64,000 nt of DNA from an uncultured Eubacteriales bacterium (GCA_905209085.1 CAJLRM010000009.1:1-64000); one strand, 5' to 3'. Shown: positions 50,956 through 59,918, counted from the first letter of the stretch. The notes: generated from the letters alone by a model not told the origin. Numbers and translations: made by a program.

Positions 50956-52209
50956 ATGGAAAAGACGCTCACATCCGATCAGGAAAATGCGAAAAATTTA
51001 ATAGTCGAATGGTTTTTAAACACCGACAACCGCATTTTTGTCCTGTCCGGCTATGCGGGCACGGGCAAGACTTTTCTCATCAATCACGTAGTGCAGGAGG
51101 TCCTGCATCTCAAAGCGGGCACGGAAGCGGTGTTCGTAACGCCGACGGGAAAGGCGGCCACCGTGCTCATCAAAAACGGCACCGTGGCGGGGACGGTGCA
51201 CAGCCTCATCTATACGCGCAACGAGGACGATTTCGACGTGGACGAGAACGGGGAGCTAGTGGGGAGGGAGGTGCTTTCCTTTACGAAAAAGGAAAAGATC
51301 GACGAAAAGATCCGCCTCATCATCGTCGACGAAGCCTCCATGATCGGCGAGGACGTCCTGCACGATTTATTGAGTTTCGAGGTAAAGTGTCTGTTCTGCG
51401 GGGATAACGCGCAGCTGCCGCCCGTCAACGGCACCTGCTCTCTTTTGCAGCATCCCGACTACAAGCTCACGGAAATCGTGCGGCAGGCGGCGGACAATCC
51501 CATCATCCGCATCGCCACGATGGCGCGGGAGGGAAAGACCATTCCCTATGGGAATTACGACGATAAAGTGTGCGTGGTGAGGAGAAATTTCCTTTCGGGC
51601 GCGGAGCGCAGGCGCATTTTTTTGAAAGCGAATCAGATCATCTGCGGGCGCAACAGAACGCGCGCGGAATTGAATCGGGAGATCCGCGGCTATAAAGGCA
51701 TCGACGCGGACGAGCCTCTGCCCGTGGAGGGCGAAAAACTCATCTGCACGCTCAACGATTGGGAAAAACCCCTGGACAAGTCGGGGAATTTTCACCTCGT
51801 CAACGGCATCATCGGAACGGCCACGCAAATTCAGCCGAGCATGGATTATCTCGCTTCGATGAATTTTAAGGCGGATTTTGCCGAGGAATCCGTCCGCGTT
51901 CCCTTCGATACCGCGATTTTTACGGAAGGGCATTACGTGCACGGCTACGGCGACAGGGCGGTGACGCTGATAGACGGCACCGTCGTGCACGAAAACAACT
52001 TCGCGCTGCTTCATAAGCTCAAAGCGGTTTCGGAAGAGCCTATCTGCCGCTTCGAGTTCGCCTATGCCGTCACCTGCCATAAGGCGCAAGGCTCCGAATT
52101 CGATTTCGTCGTCGTTTTCGACGAATCCTGGGCGTTCGGCAGCGAGCGCAGCCGCTGGCTGTACACCGCCGTCACGAGGGCGCGCGAAAAACTGTTGATT
52201 ATCCGATAG
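50956..52209 (+). CDS. Dda/RecD2-like superfamily 1 helicase
   Basis: 417 residues, one polypeptide with all SF1B helicase motifs: Walker A GYAGTGKT at 32-39, motif Ia VTPTGKAA, motif II IIVDEASM, motif III CGDNAQLPP, motif V/VI CHKAQGSEFDFVVVF and YTAVTRAREKL (UvrD_C_2). It is much smaller than RecD2 (about 720) because the N-terminal domains are missing, which makes it most like phage T4 Dda and short bacterial ATP-dependent exoDNase-type helicases. Role: probably DNA repair or fork handling. There is no ribosome site; the promoter suggests a leaderless mRNA. No phage genes are nearby. Confidence 0.9.
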   Translation: MEKTLTSDQENAKNLIVEWFLNTDNRIFVLSGYAGTGKTFLINHVVQEVLHLKAGTEAVFVTPTGKAATVLIKNGTVAGTVHSLIYTRNEDDFDVDENGELVGREVLSFTKKEKIDEKIRLIIVDEASMIGEDVLHDLLSFEVKCLFCGDNAQLPPVNGTCSLLQHPDYKLTEIVRQAADNPIIRIATMAREGKTIPYGNYDDKVCVVRRNFLSGAERRRIFLKANQIICGRNRTRAELNREIRGYKGIDADEPLPVEGEKLICTLNDWEKPLDKSGNFHLVNGIIGTATQIQPSMDYLASMNFKADFAEESVRVPFDTAIFTEGHYVHGYGDRAVTLIDGTVVHENNFALLHKLKAVSEEPICRFEFAYAVTCHKAQGSEFDFVVVFDESWAFGSERSRWLYTAVTRAREKLLIIR

Positions 52210-52421
52210 CCGCCCAAAGAAGGGCAAAAAGGCCGAGGCGGAGAAAAGGACGTGAAGGGGGAGAAGGCGGCTCGACGAATTTGAAGTCGTTAGTCCGCGA
52301 GAAAGAAGGGGCGAAACGGCTCGCCAAGAATCGTAAAATCTAGGATAAAATCGCGTGATTTTTGAATAAAAAAGAAAAAAAATCTGTTATACTTTTGAGG
52401 AGCATTAAAAAGGAGAGGCTT

Positions 52422-53009
52422 ATGACGGAAAGAGAAAAAGCGGCGCGGGGAGTGCTTTACGACGCCAATTACGACGAATCGCTCGCCAAAGAGCGGGAAA
52501 TGTGCAAACTCAAATGCCAAAAATACAATCGGCTTTCTTACGACGATTACGAAGGGCGCAAGGCGTTGATACGGGAGATCGTCGCGGAATGCAAGGGCAG
52601 ATTTTTTATCGAGCAGCCGTTTATCTGCGATTACGGCTACAATATTTCGTTAGGGGACGGTTTCTATTCCAATCATAATCTGATCATTCTCGACGCCGCG
52701 AAAGTGGAGATCGGCGACAACGTCTTTATCGCGCCCGATTGCGGCATTTATACGGCGGGACACCCCCTCGACGTCGGGGATCGAAACAAGGGACTGGAAT
52801 ACGCTTTTCCCGTAAAGATCGGCAATAACGTCTGGATCGGCGGACACGTATCGATCATGCCCGGCGTCACGATCGGGGACGGCAGCGTCATCGCGGGCGG
52901 CAGCGTCGTCGTCAAAGACATTCCCGCGGGGGTGCTGGCGGCCGGAAATCCCTGCCGCGTCATTCGCGAGATCACTCCCGAGGATAAAAACAAATACAGG
53001 CGCCTTTAA
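52422..53009 (+). CDS. Hexapeptide (left-handed beta-helix) sugar O-acetyltransferase
   Basis: 195 residues, galactoside/maltose acetyltransferase family. The N-terminal helical Mac segment (about 10-60) is followed by hexapeptide repeats (about 65-185: NISLGDGFYSNHNLIILD, VEIGDNVFIAPDCGIYTAGHP with catalytic His, GNNVWIGGHVSIMPGVTIG). It transfers acetyl from acetyl-CoA to a sugar, commonly as detoxification; the actual sugar is not known. Start at 52422 has AGGAGAGG before it; an extended -10 (TGTTATACT, 52385-52393) lies upstream. Confidence 0.93.
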   Translation: MTEREKAARGVLYDANYDESLAKEREMCKLKCQKYNRLSYDDYEGRKALIREIVAECKGRFFIEQPFICDYGYNISLGDGFYSNHNLIILDAAKVEIGDNVFIAPDCGIYTAGHPLDVGDRNKGLEYAFPVKIGNNVWIGGHVSIMPGVTIGDGSVIAGGSVVVKDIPAGVLAAGNPCRVIREITPEDKNKYRRL

Positions 53010-53054
53010 GCGCGGCCGCGCAAAGCAAAGATTGCGCGCCCCTCCCCTTCCCGA

Positions 53055-53097
53055 TCCCCCGGGCTTCCCGAACGGACGCCCCGGCGGGATTTTTTTA
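53055..53097 (+). terminator. Terminator after acetyltransferase gene
   Basis: TCCCCCGGGC (53055-53064) pairs with GCCCCGGCGGGA (53078-53089) with one bulge, then eight Ts (53090-53097). Confidence 0.85.
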
Positions 53098-53190
53098 ATG
53101 CGCGGCAAAAAAAACGACGTCGCGCATAGCCCGTTTAAAATTCCTATCGATTTAATATGAAATAATAACGAATAAGGGCGTAAAATTTTG

Positions 53191-53219
53191 TTTACAAATT
53201 CGGCGCGTTATGATATAAT
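53191..53219 (+). promoter_or_regulatory. Promoter of nadA
   Basis: TTTACA (53191-53196), 17-base spacer, TATAAT (53214-53219) with TG at 53211-53212 (extended -10). No NiaR/YrxA-type operator was recognised. Confidence 0.87.
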
Positions 53220-53306
53220 AATAAACGGCAAAAAGCGGATATAAGGATCGACGCGCGCCTGTACGGGGAAAAGGAAAGAGAAAATCAGCGAACAGGAAGG
53301 AAAACT

Positions 53307-54218
53307 ATGACGATTCAAGAGATGCAAAAGGAAATTTTGCGCTTGAAAAAAGAGAAGGACGTTTGTATTCTCGCCCATACCTATCAATCGCACGACGTTG
53401 CGGAAATCGCGGATTTCACTGGCGATTCTTTTCAGCTGAGCATGAAAGCGAGAAGCGCGCCGCAAGCCTCCGTGCTCATGTGCGGCGTCCGTTTTATGGC
53501 GGAAACGGTGAAAATTCTTTCTCCCGAAAAGACGGTGTATCTGTCCAATCCCGCGGCGGGATGCCCCATGGCGGAACAGCTTACCCCTAAACAGGTATGC
53601 GACGAAAAGAAAAAATATCCCGGCTGCATGACGGTGGCATACGTCAATACGACGGCGGAGCTCAAAGCGGTGTGCGACGTGTGCGTCACCTCTTCGTCCG
53701 CCGTGGAGATCGTGCGCAAGCTGCCCGCGCAGGACATCCTCTTTATTCCCGACGTCAATCTGGGCGCTTACGTACAGGAACACTGCCCCGAAAAAAGGCT
53801 GCATTTCCTGCACGGGGGCTGTCCCGTTCACGCGTGTTTGACCGCGCTCGACGCGGCGAACGCAAAGGCCTTACATCCGTGCGCGGAACTTCTCGCGCAC
53901 CCCGAATGCAGGGCGGAAGTGCTCGCCTATGCCGATTACGTCGGCTCGACGGCGGGAATCATGGAGTATGTGAAACGGTCGGGCGGAAAGGAATTTATCA
54001 TCGGTACGGAAATTTCCGTCGCCGAACATCTCGGCTTCGAATATCCCGATAAAACTTTTTATCCGCTGTCGAAAAAACTGATTTGCCCTAACATGAAAGC
54101 CACGACTCTGCCAGACGTTTACCGACTTTTAAAGGAAGGAGGCAGACCGCTGGAAATGGACGCGGCGATCCTCTCGCAAGCCCGCGGCTGTATCGACAGA
54201 ATGCTGGAACTGGGCTGA
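53307..54218 (+). CDS. nadA: Quinolinate synthase
   Basis: 303 residues, the compact form. Three-fold NadA domains with HTYQSHDVAEIADFTGDSF at the substrate loop. Three cysteines placed as cluster ligands: Cys in MCGVRFMAET, GGCPVHACL and LICPNMKATTL; these hold the oxygen-labile 4Fe-4S cluster. NadA condenses iminoaspartate and dihydroxyacetone phosphate to quinolinate for NAD. nadB and nadC are not here, so the rest of the pathway is elsewhere. It lies 130 bases before the sufC-sufB pair. Confidence 0.96.
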   Translation: MTIQEMQKEILRLKKEKDVCILAHTYQSHDVAEIADFTGDSFQLSMKARSAPQASVLMCGVRFMAETVKILSPEKTVYLSNPAAGCPMAEQLTPKQVCDEKKKYPGCMTVAYVNTTAELKAVCDVCVTSSSAVEIVRKLPAQDILFIPDVNLGAYVQEHCPEKRLHFLHGGCPVHACLTALDAANAKALHPCAELLAHPECRAEVLAYADYVGSTAGIMEYVKRSGGKEFIIGTEISVAEHLGFEYPDKTFYPLSKKLICPNMKATTLPDVYRLLKEGGRPLEMDAAILSQARGCIDRMLELG

Positions 54219-54268
54219 AACGGAAAAGAACTTCCGCAAAAAAGAGCCTGTAAAAAGGAAAAAGGCGT

Positions 54269-54296
54269 TTGAACGGACGCTTTGCTGCGGTATAAA
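54269..54296 (+). promoter_or_regulatory. Promoter of sufC-sufB
   Basis: TTGAAC (54269-54274), 16-base spacer, TATAAA (54291-54296). Moderate match, lying inside a GCGT/ACGC hairpin-forming region. Read-through from nadA is also possible since no terminator intervenes. Confidence 0.5.
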
Positions 54297-54348
54297 TAAT
54301 AAGGCGGCGGAAAAGACTTCGGCCGTCTGCCGAAAATCGGAGATAAAT

Positions 54349-55068
54349 ATGCTGGAACTCAGACACGTCACCTATCGCGTCAAAGACGAGCAGGGTGAAA
54401 AGACGATATTAAACGACATTACGTTGTCCTTGAACGAGCGCTTTGTGGCGTTTACGGGACCGAACGGCGGCGGGAAATCGACGCTCGCCAAAGTCATCGC
54501 GGGCATCATTGCGCCCACCGAGGGGCAGATATTCTGGGAGGGAGAGGACGTCACCTCCCTATCCGTCACCGAGCGCGCCAGAAAGGGAATTTCCTATGCT
54601 TTTCAGCAGCCCGTCCGTTTCAAGGGGCTGACCGTGCGCGACCTCATCTCGATCGCCGCGGGCAAGAACGCGAACATTTCCGATGCCTGCGCCTATTTGT
54701 CGGAAGTGGGGCTTTGCGCGCGGGATTATCTCGACCGCGAGGTGAACGCTTCCCTGTCGGGGGGAGAACTGAAACGCATCGAAATCGCCACCATTCTCGC
54801 CCGCGGGACCAAACTTTCCGTATTCGACGAGCCGGAGGCGGGCATCGATTTATGGAGTTTCGGCAATCTCATCAACGTCTTTGAAAAGATGTACCGGAAA
54901 ACGCAGGGGAATATCCTCATCATTTCCCATCAGGAACGCATTTTGAACATTGCCGACCGCATCGTGGTGATCTCGGGCGGAAAAGTGGAAAAGTCGGGCA
55001 CGAAAGAGGAGATTCTGCCCGGTCTGTTAGGCGCGGAAACCTGCCGCGTTCTGACGGAAAAATTGTAA
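54349..55068 (+). CDS. sufC: Fe-S cluster assembly ATPase SufC
   Basis: 239 residues. ABC ATPase with Walker A GPNGGGKST, Q-loop AFQQP, signature LSGGELKRIEIA, Walker B LSVFDEPEAGIDLW and H-loop ISHQE. EPEAGIDLW is a SufC-family feature (SufC has EPDSGLD). SufC powers cluster assembly on its SufB/D partner. It is followed after 12 bases by a single short SufB/D gene, without sufS, sufU or a second scaffold gene. Confidence 0.94.
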   Translation: MLELRHVTYRVKDEQGEKTILNDITLSLNERFVAFTGPNGGGKSTLAKVIAGIIAPTEGQIFWEGEDVTSLSVTERARKGISYAFQQPVRFKGLTVRDLISIAAGKNANISDACAYLSEVGLCARDYLDREVNASLSGGELKRIEIATILARGTKLSVFDEPEAGIDLWSFGNLINVFEKMYRKTQGNILIISHQERILNIADRIVVISGGKVEKSGTKEEILPGLLGAETCRVLTEKL

Positions 55069-55080
55069 TCGGAGGGAAGC

Positions 55081-56007
55081 ATGGACGCAATCGAAAGAGA
55101 TCTACTGCTTAAAATCGCGGATTTGCACGACATTCCCGAAGGGGCGTACAACATTCGCGAAAACGGTCAGTCCGCGGGGCGCGGCAATACGGCGAATATA
55201 GAGATCGTCGGCAAAACGGACGGAAAATCGGGCATCGACATTTTCATCAAGCCGGGCACCAAAAAAGAGAGCGTGCATATCCCCGTCATTTTGAGCAAGG
55301 CGGGATGGCAGGAAATGGTATACAACGATTTTTATATCGGCGAGGACGCCGACGTCGTGATCGTGGCGGGCTGCGGCATTCATAACTGCGGCGGCGCGGA
55401 GCTTACCTCCCGTCACGACGGCGTTCATACCTTTTACGTCGGTAAAAACGCCCGCGTGAAATACATCGAAAAGCATTACGGCGAAGGGGACGGCAACGGC
55501 GAAAATATCATGAATCCCACGACCGTGGCGCATCTCGAAGAGGGCGCGTATTTGGAGATGGAAACGACGCAGATCAAGGGCATCGATTCCACCGACCGCG
55601 TCACCAAAGCCGACCTGAAAGCGGGCGCGAATCTCATCGTCCGCGAAAAAATCTACACGCACGGCAAACAGGCGGCGAATACCGATTTTTCGGTGGATAT
55701 GAACGGGGAGGGGGCGAGCGCGGATGTCGTGTCGAGGTCGGTGGCGGCTGAAAATTCCCGTCAGCATTTCAACTCGACGATGAACGGCAACGCGCCCTGC
55801 CACGGACACACGGAATGCGACGCCATCATCATGGACAACGCCTCCGTCACGGCGGCGCCCTGTCTTTCCGCAAACGATATCGACGCGGAGCTTATTCACG
55901 AAGCCGCTATCGGCAAGATCGCGGGCGAACAGCTTACCAAACTGATGACGCTCGGACTTACCGAAAAGGAAGCGGAGGAACAGATCATCAAGGGATTTCT
56001 GCACTGA
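55081..56007 (+). CDS. sufB: Short SufB/D-family Fe-S scaffold (SmsB-like)
   Basis: 308 residues, far shorter than SufB (about 460-490) or SufD (about 420): the N-terminal helical region is missing and the beta-helix core is kept. DVVIVAGCGIHNCGG, HYGEGDGNGENIMNPTT, SAENSRQHF-like RSVAAENSRQHFNSTMNG, GHTECDAIIMD, and the C-terminal EAAIGKIAGEQLTKLMTLGL are characteristic. This is the minimal two-gene SMS (SufBC-like) arrangement of many archaea and anaerobic bacteria, where two copies form a homodimeric scaffold. GGAGGG sits six bases before the start. Confidence 0.92.
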   Translation: MDAIERDLLLKIADLHDIPEGAYNIRENGQSAGRGNTANIEIVGKTDGKSGIDIFIKPGTKKESVHIPVILSKAGWQEMVYNDFYIGEDADVVIVAGCGIHNCGGAELTSRHDGVHTFYVGKNARVKYIEKHYGEGDGNGENIMNPTTVAHLEEGAYLEMETTQIKGIDSTDRVTKADLKAGANLIVREKIYTHGKQAANTDFSVDMNGEGASADVVSRSVAAENSRQHFNSTMNGNAPCHGHTECDAIIMDNASVTAAPCLSANDIDAELIHEAAIGKIAGEQLTKLMTLGLTEKEAEEQIIKGFLH

Positions 56008-56129
56008 CAGAGCGCTGTGCGGCGGCATAAAACCGTACTCGACGCAACCCTGCCCTGTTTGTTTTTAAAAATGGCGGAAAGCGCGGAAAATCAGAAAAAT
56101 AAAAATTTACGAATAAGGAGAAACACATA

Positions 56130-57506
56130 ATGAGCGATTTGGCTTATAAGAGAACGAACGTTTACGAACAGGCGGACGACAAGCTGATGAAGGAAATTTT
56201 CGATTACGCGGAGGGGTATCGGAAATTCATCGACGGCGCAAAGACGGAGCGGGAAGCGTGCGATTATGTCGAAAAGGCGGCGAAAAAGCATGGATATAAG
56301 CCCTTTAAATTCGGCAGGCGGCTGAATGCGGGCGACAAGGTGTATTACAATAATCGCGGTAAAAATATGTACCTCATCAAGGTGGGGACGGCGGACATCG
56401 CCAAAGACGGCATCCGCATCATCGCCTCTCACATCGACAGCCCCCGCGTCGATTTGAAGCAGGTGCCCTTATACGAATCGGACGGCGTCGCCCTCGCCAA
56501 AACCCATTACTACGGCGGTCTGCGCAAATATCAGTGGGCGGCGATCCCCCTCGCCCTGCACGGCACGATCGTCAAGGCGGACGGCACCGCTTTCAGCGTC
56601 GCTATCGGCGAAGACGACCGCGATCCCGTGTTCTATATCAGCGATTTGCTGCCTCATCTCGCGGCGAAGCAGAACGCCAAGCCGCTCGGGGAAGGAATCG
56701 GCGGCGAGGACCTCAATATCTGGCTGGGAAACGTTCCCTATACGGCCGCGGAAGACGAGAAGGACAGGACGGTGAAGGAAAATCTGCTCCGCATTCTCAA
56801 TGAGAAATACGGAATTCGGGAAGAGGACTTTTTGAGCGCCGAGCTTTCCCTCGTGCCCGCTTTCAAGGCGAAGGACGTGGGCTTTGACAGGGGATTGATG
56901 GCGGCGTACGGCCACGACGACCGCGTTTGCTCCTATCCCGCCTATACGGCTCTTTTCGAGGAAGCGTCCGAAGAGCATACGACGATGGTCGTCCTCGCGG
57001 ACAAAGAGGAGATCGGCAGCGAGGGATCCACGGGAATGCAGTGCGCCATCTTTACCGACCTTATCGACGCCCTGGCGGCTTCCTTCGGGGCAATCGGCGC
57101 GGAGGTACGCGCTCATTCCAAATGCCTTTCCGCAGACGTCAACGCGGGATTCGACCCCAATTTCAAGGACGTGTGCGAGCCGCTCAATTCCACCTTCCTT
57201 TCCTGCGGCGCGGGACTTACGAAGTTCACGGGGTCGCGCGGCAAAGGCGGTTCTAACGACGCTTCGGCGGAATTTGTCGGGGAGATAAGAAAATTGTTCA
57301 ACGAAAACGGAGTCGTCTGGCAGACGGGAGAACTCGGAAAGGTGGACGTCGGCGGAGGCGGAACGGTGGCGAAATTTATCGCCAAAATGAACATCGACAC
57401 GGTGGATATCGGCGTGCCCGTCATTTCCATGCATTCGCCCTACGAAGTGATTTCCAAGGCGGATCTCTACGAGGCGTACCTTGCGTTTAAGGCGTTTATC
57501 AAGTGA
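56130..57506 (+). CDS. M18 family aminopeptidase (aspartyl/leucyl type)
   Basis: 458 residues. Metallo-aminopeptidase with di-zinc ligands in IASHIDSPRVDLK, HDDRVCSYPAY, ADKEEIGSEGSTGMQ, and ISMHSPYEV at the end. A regulatory/oligomerisation domain is inserted at about 130-240. M18 enzymes trim acidic or hydrophobic N-termini of cytoplasmic peptides as large dodecamers. AAGGAG is upstream. It converges with a second M18 gene on the other strand. Confidence 0.94.
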   Translation: MSDLAYKRTNVYEQADDKLMKEIFDYAEGYRKFIDGAKTEREACDYVEKAAKKHGYKPFKFGRRLNAGDKVYYNNRGKNMYLIKVGTADIAKDGIRIIASHIDSPRVDLKQVPLYESDGVALAKTHYYGGLRKYQWAAIPLALHGTIVKADGTAFSVAIGEDDRDPVFYISDLLPHLAAKQNAKPLGEGIGGEDLNIWLGNVPYTAAEDEKDRTVKENLLRILNEKYGIREEDFLSAELSLVPAFKAKDVGFDRGLMAAYGHDDRVCSYPAYTALFEEASEEHTTMVVLADKEEIGSEGSTGMQCAIFTDLIDALAASFGAIGAEVRAHSKCLSADVNAGFDPNFKDVCEPLNSTFLSCGAGLTKFTGSRGKGGSNDASAEFVGEIRKLFNENGVVWQTGELGKVDVGGGGTVAKFIAKMNIDTVDIGVPVISMHSPYEVISKADLYEAYLAFKAFIK

Positions 57507-57535
57507 TAGAACGGGGGCAGGTATTCGATGATTGA

Positions 57536-57567
57536 AAAAGCGCGGAGTCGTATGACTCCGCGCTTTT
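57536..57567. terminator. Bidirectional terminator between two M18 genes
   Basis: AAAAGCGCGGAGTC (57536-57549) pairs perfectly with GACTCCGCGCTTTT (57554-57567). It directly serves the plus-strand aminopeptidase; the minus-strand gene ends 205 bases away. Confidence 0.93.
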
Positions 57568-57772
57568 CTGTCGCCGTTTTTTATTTACGTATTGGAAACC
57601 TGTTTTATGAGAATCGTGTTATCGCGAAGCATCGACTTGAATAGTAAAAAATCTCTTCTTTTAAATCGGTGCGGAGCGAGTCGGGAATGTCGTCGGTTTT
57701 TATCGGCGAAAAAGATTTTTTTCTTGCCGCGGATACCATTCTCCGAAAGCGATGCTTCGGACGCGACCGGTT

Positions 57773-59050
57773 TTAAAGAATTTCGACACCGTTTTCGCCA
57801 AAAAGAATATTCGAAGAATAATACGCCGTCAGACCGTTCAAAAGTTCTTCGTAATCCGCCTTTGCAAAGCATTCCGAAGCCGAATGCATCGCTAACTGCG
57901 CCAAACCGAGATCCGCCGACAAAATGCCGGCGTGAGAGAGCGAAATCGCGCCCAAAGTGCCGCCGCTGCGCATATCCGAACGGTTGAAAAAAGTCTGATA
58001 CTTTACGCCCGCCTTTTTGAAAATGGTCTTGATCACCGCGGAGGAGAGGGCGTCCGTCGTGTACGCCTTATTGGCGTGGCTCTTGACGACCACGCCGCCG
58101 CCCATCGTCGTCTTATTGGTGGGATCGCACTTTTCGGGATGATTAGGGTGCATGGCGTGGGCGTTGTCGAGAGAAATCAGGAAAGACGCGGCCAGCGCCT
58201 TATAATATTCGTTGTCGTCGAATTTCAGCGCGTAGGCGATGCGCCTCAAAACGTTTTCGAGAAAATCGCCACCCGCGCCCTGCAAGGTCTGACTGCCCAC
58301 TTCTTCGTTGTCGAGGCACGCCGCCACGCATACCCCGCCGCTTTCCCCGTGCGCGGTCAGCGCTTCCAAAGAGGAACAGACGCTCGTGAGATTGTCGATT
58401 CTGGGCGAAGCGAGAAACTCGCCGTTTCTCCCGAATACGTAGGGCATATCGGCATTGACGAGATACAGATCGTAGGAAACGACCTCCTTCTCGGTGATTC
58501 CGCTTAAAAAATCCGGCGTTTCGCCGTTTTCGCTCAATGCGAAAAGGGGCTGCAAATCCGTCTGCGCGTTGACGGAAAAACCTTCGTTGACCCCGCGGTT
58601 CATATGCACGGCAAGGGAGGGCACCGTGACGAAATACTCGCTCGCCACATTTTCGCTCTTTAAAATTCCGCCTTCGTTTACGACGACGCGACCGGCGATT
58701 TTTAAAGGGCGGTCGAAAAAGCTGTACCAAATGCCCCCGCCGTACGTTTCCGCGTTCAACTTGGCGTAAGCGCCCGTCAGGGAAACGGCGTTTTCTTTGA
58801 GCTTCAAAGCGGGGGAATCGGTATGCGAAGCGACGATCTTAAAGGAGAAATCGTCGAGCGCGCCCACCGTAAAGGCGACGAGCGAACTGCCGTTTCTCTC
58901 GACGAAATATTTTCCGTTTTCCTCCAAAGCCCAATCCTCCGTTTCGCTTAAAGGAAGAAAGCCGTTTTCGAGGAGCAGCTGTCTTGCGTTTTCCGTCGCC
59001 TGGTAAGCGGTGTAAGAGGCGTTTAAAAATTCCGTAAGTCGATTTGTCAT
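57773..59050 (-). CDS. Second M18 family aminopeptidase
   Basis: 425 residues. Zinc ligands in VASHTDSPALKLK, SPRIDNLTSVCSSL, DNEEVGSQT and LAMHSASECF are complete. It is closer to the PepB/ApeB (yspII-type) branch than the neighbouring 458-residue enzyme, with a shorter middle insertion. Two non-identical M18 peptidases side by side probably cover different N-terminal residues. The ribosome site is weak (GGGAC). A consensus promoter lies just upstream. Confidence 0.93.
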   Translation of the reverse strand: MTNRLTEFLNASYTAYQATENARQLLLENGFLPLSETEDWALEENGKYFVERNGSSLVAFTVGALDDFSFKIVASHTDSPALKLKENAVSLTGAYAKLNAETYGGGIWYSFFDRPLKIAGRVVVNEGGILKSENVASEYFVTVPSLAVHMNRGVNEGFSVNAQTDLQPLFALSENGETPDFLSGITEKEVVSYDLYLVNADMPYVFGRNGEFLASPRIDNLTSVCSSLEALTAHGESGGVCVAACLDNEEVGSQTLQGAGGDFLENVLRRIAYALKFDDNEYYKALAASFLISLDNAHAMHPNHPEKCDPTNKTTMGGGVVVKSHANKAYTTDALSSAVIKTIFKKAGVKYQTFFNRSDMRSGGTLGAISLSHAGILSADLGLAQLAMHSASECFAKADYEELLNGLTAYYSSNILFGENGVEIL

Positions 59051-59085
59051 AATGTCAAAGTCCCGTTTGAAAGATATTTTCTTCT

Positions 59086-59114
59086 ATTGTATCATTAACG
59101 AAAGCCTTTGACAA
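59086..59114 (-). promoter_or_regulatory. Promoter of the second M18 gene
   Basis: Minus-strand TTGTCA (59114-59109), 17-base spacer, TACAAT (59091-59086). Confidence 0.8.
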
Positions 59115-59199
59115 CTCTTTTGAAAAAAGAAATTTGTTTATGCCGTTAAAAATATTTGCTTATCTTTTCACGAAATTTGTGTTTTCTTTTCACAAAAAT

Positions 59200-59211
59200 A
59201 TAGTATACTAT
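59200..59211. promoter_or_regulatory. Palindromic site upstream of marR
   Basis: ATAGTATACTAT is a perfect 12-bp palindrome overlapping TATAGT (59199-59204), which pairs with TTGTGT (59177-59182) as a possible distal promoter. Its half-site equals that in the padR operator. It may bind the MarR protein or the PadR protein encoded at 1.4 kb. Confidence 0.4.
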
Positions 59212-59307
59212 CTTAAAATAGAGAACGACGGGCGTGTTTCCCTTTGAAAACGGGGATTTTTATAGATGAAAATGCGGTGAAAAGTGTTAAACAATGATTG
59301 CAAACTC

Positions 59308-59335
59308 TTGACAAAGGATGCAGGAATTGTATAAT
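59308..59335 (+). promoter_or_regulatory. Promoter of the MarR gene
   Basis: TTGACA (59308-59313), 16-base spacer, TATAAT (59330-59335): full consensus. Confidence 0.88.
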
Positions 59336-59435
59336 GAAAGTATAGCACGGGAGTCGGAGCGCTTCGGGCGGGAAACCGACGAAGGCGCGTGGAAGCGCAC
59401 GCTTCGCAAAAAACAAAAGGAGAGGTAAAAAATCT

Positions 59436-59918
59436 ATGGAAAACAACGAAAAAACTGTTGGAAAGGCGACGGAAAACAAGGCGAGAAACGAAGAGTACCT
59501 CGGCAGAATTTTCACGATGCTCAAAAAGATGGAAGGCGTGGCGTTGACCAAGGTGAAATCTCATTTCAACAATTCGGAAATGCGCCTCTTGGGCGAAGTG
59601 ATCCTCGCCGGTTACGACGGGAAACGCATTATCTCTACACAATTGGCTACCCGTCTTGGCGTCACCCGTTCCGCCGTTTCCCAAATGGTGAACAAACTGG
59701 AAGCGCGCGGCGTCGTCAAGCGCGTTCCCGACGAAGTGGACAGGAAAATCGCGTATATCGAACTCTCCGATACGGCGCTCACCTACTATAACGAAGAAAA
59801 GGGCGTCTGCTGTGATTTCGTCGGCGAGATCATCGAGAAGATGGGCGTGGAAAAACTCAACAAGCTGATGGAATTGAGCGATCTGTTCATCGACACGATC
59901 GTGGATTTAAGGAAATAA
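59436..59918 (+). CDS. MarR family transcriptional regulator
   Basis: 160 residues. The winged helix is clear: ISTQLATRLGVTRSAVSQMVNKLEARGVVKRVP with DEVDRKIAYIELSD as the wing. The first 30 residues are charged and the last 40 form the dimerisation helices. AAGGAGAGG precedes the start. It probably regulates the ABC exporter downstream (766-base gap) and/or itself; no ligand is inferred. Confidence 0.93.
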   Translation: MENNEKTVGKATENKARNEEYLGRIFTMLKKMEGVALTKVKSHFNNSEMRLLGEVILAGYDGKRIISTQLATRLGVTRSAVSQMVNKLEARGVVKRVPDEVDRKIAYIELSDTALTYYNEEKGVCCDFVGEIIEKMGVEKLNKLMELSDLFIDTIVDLRK

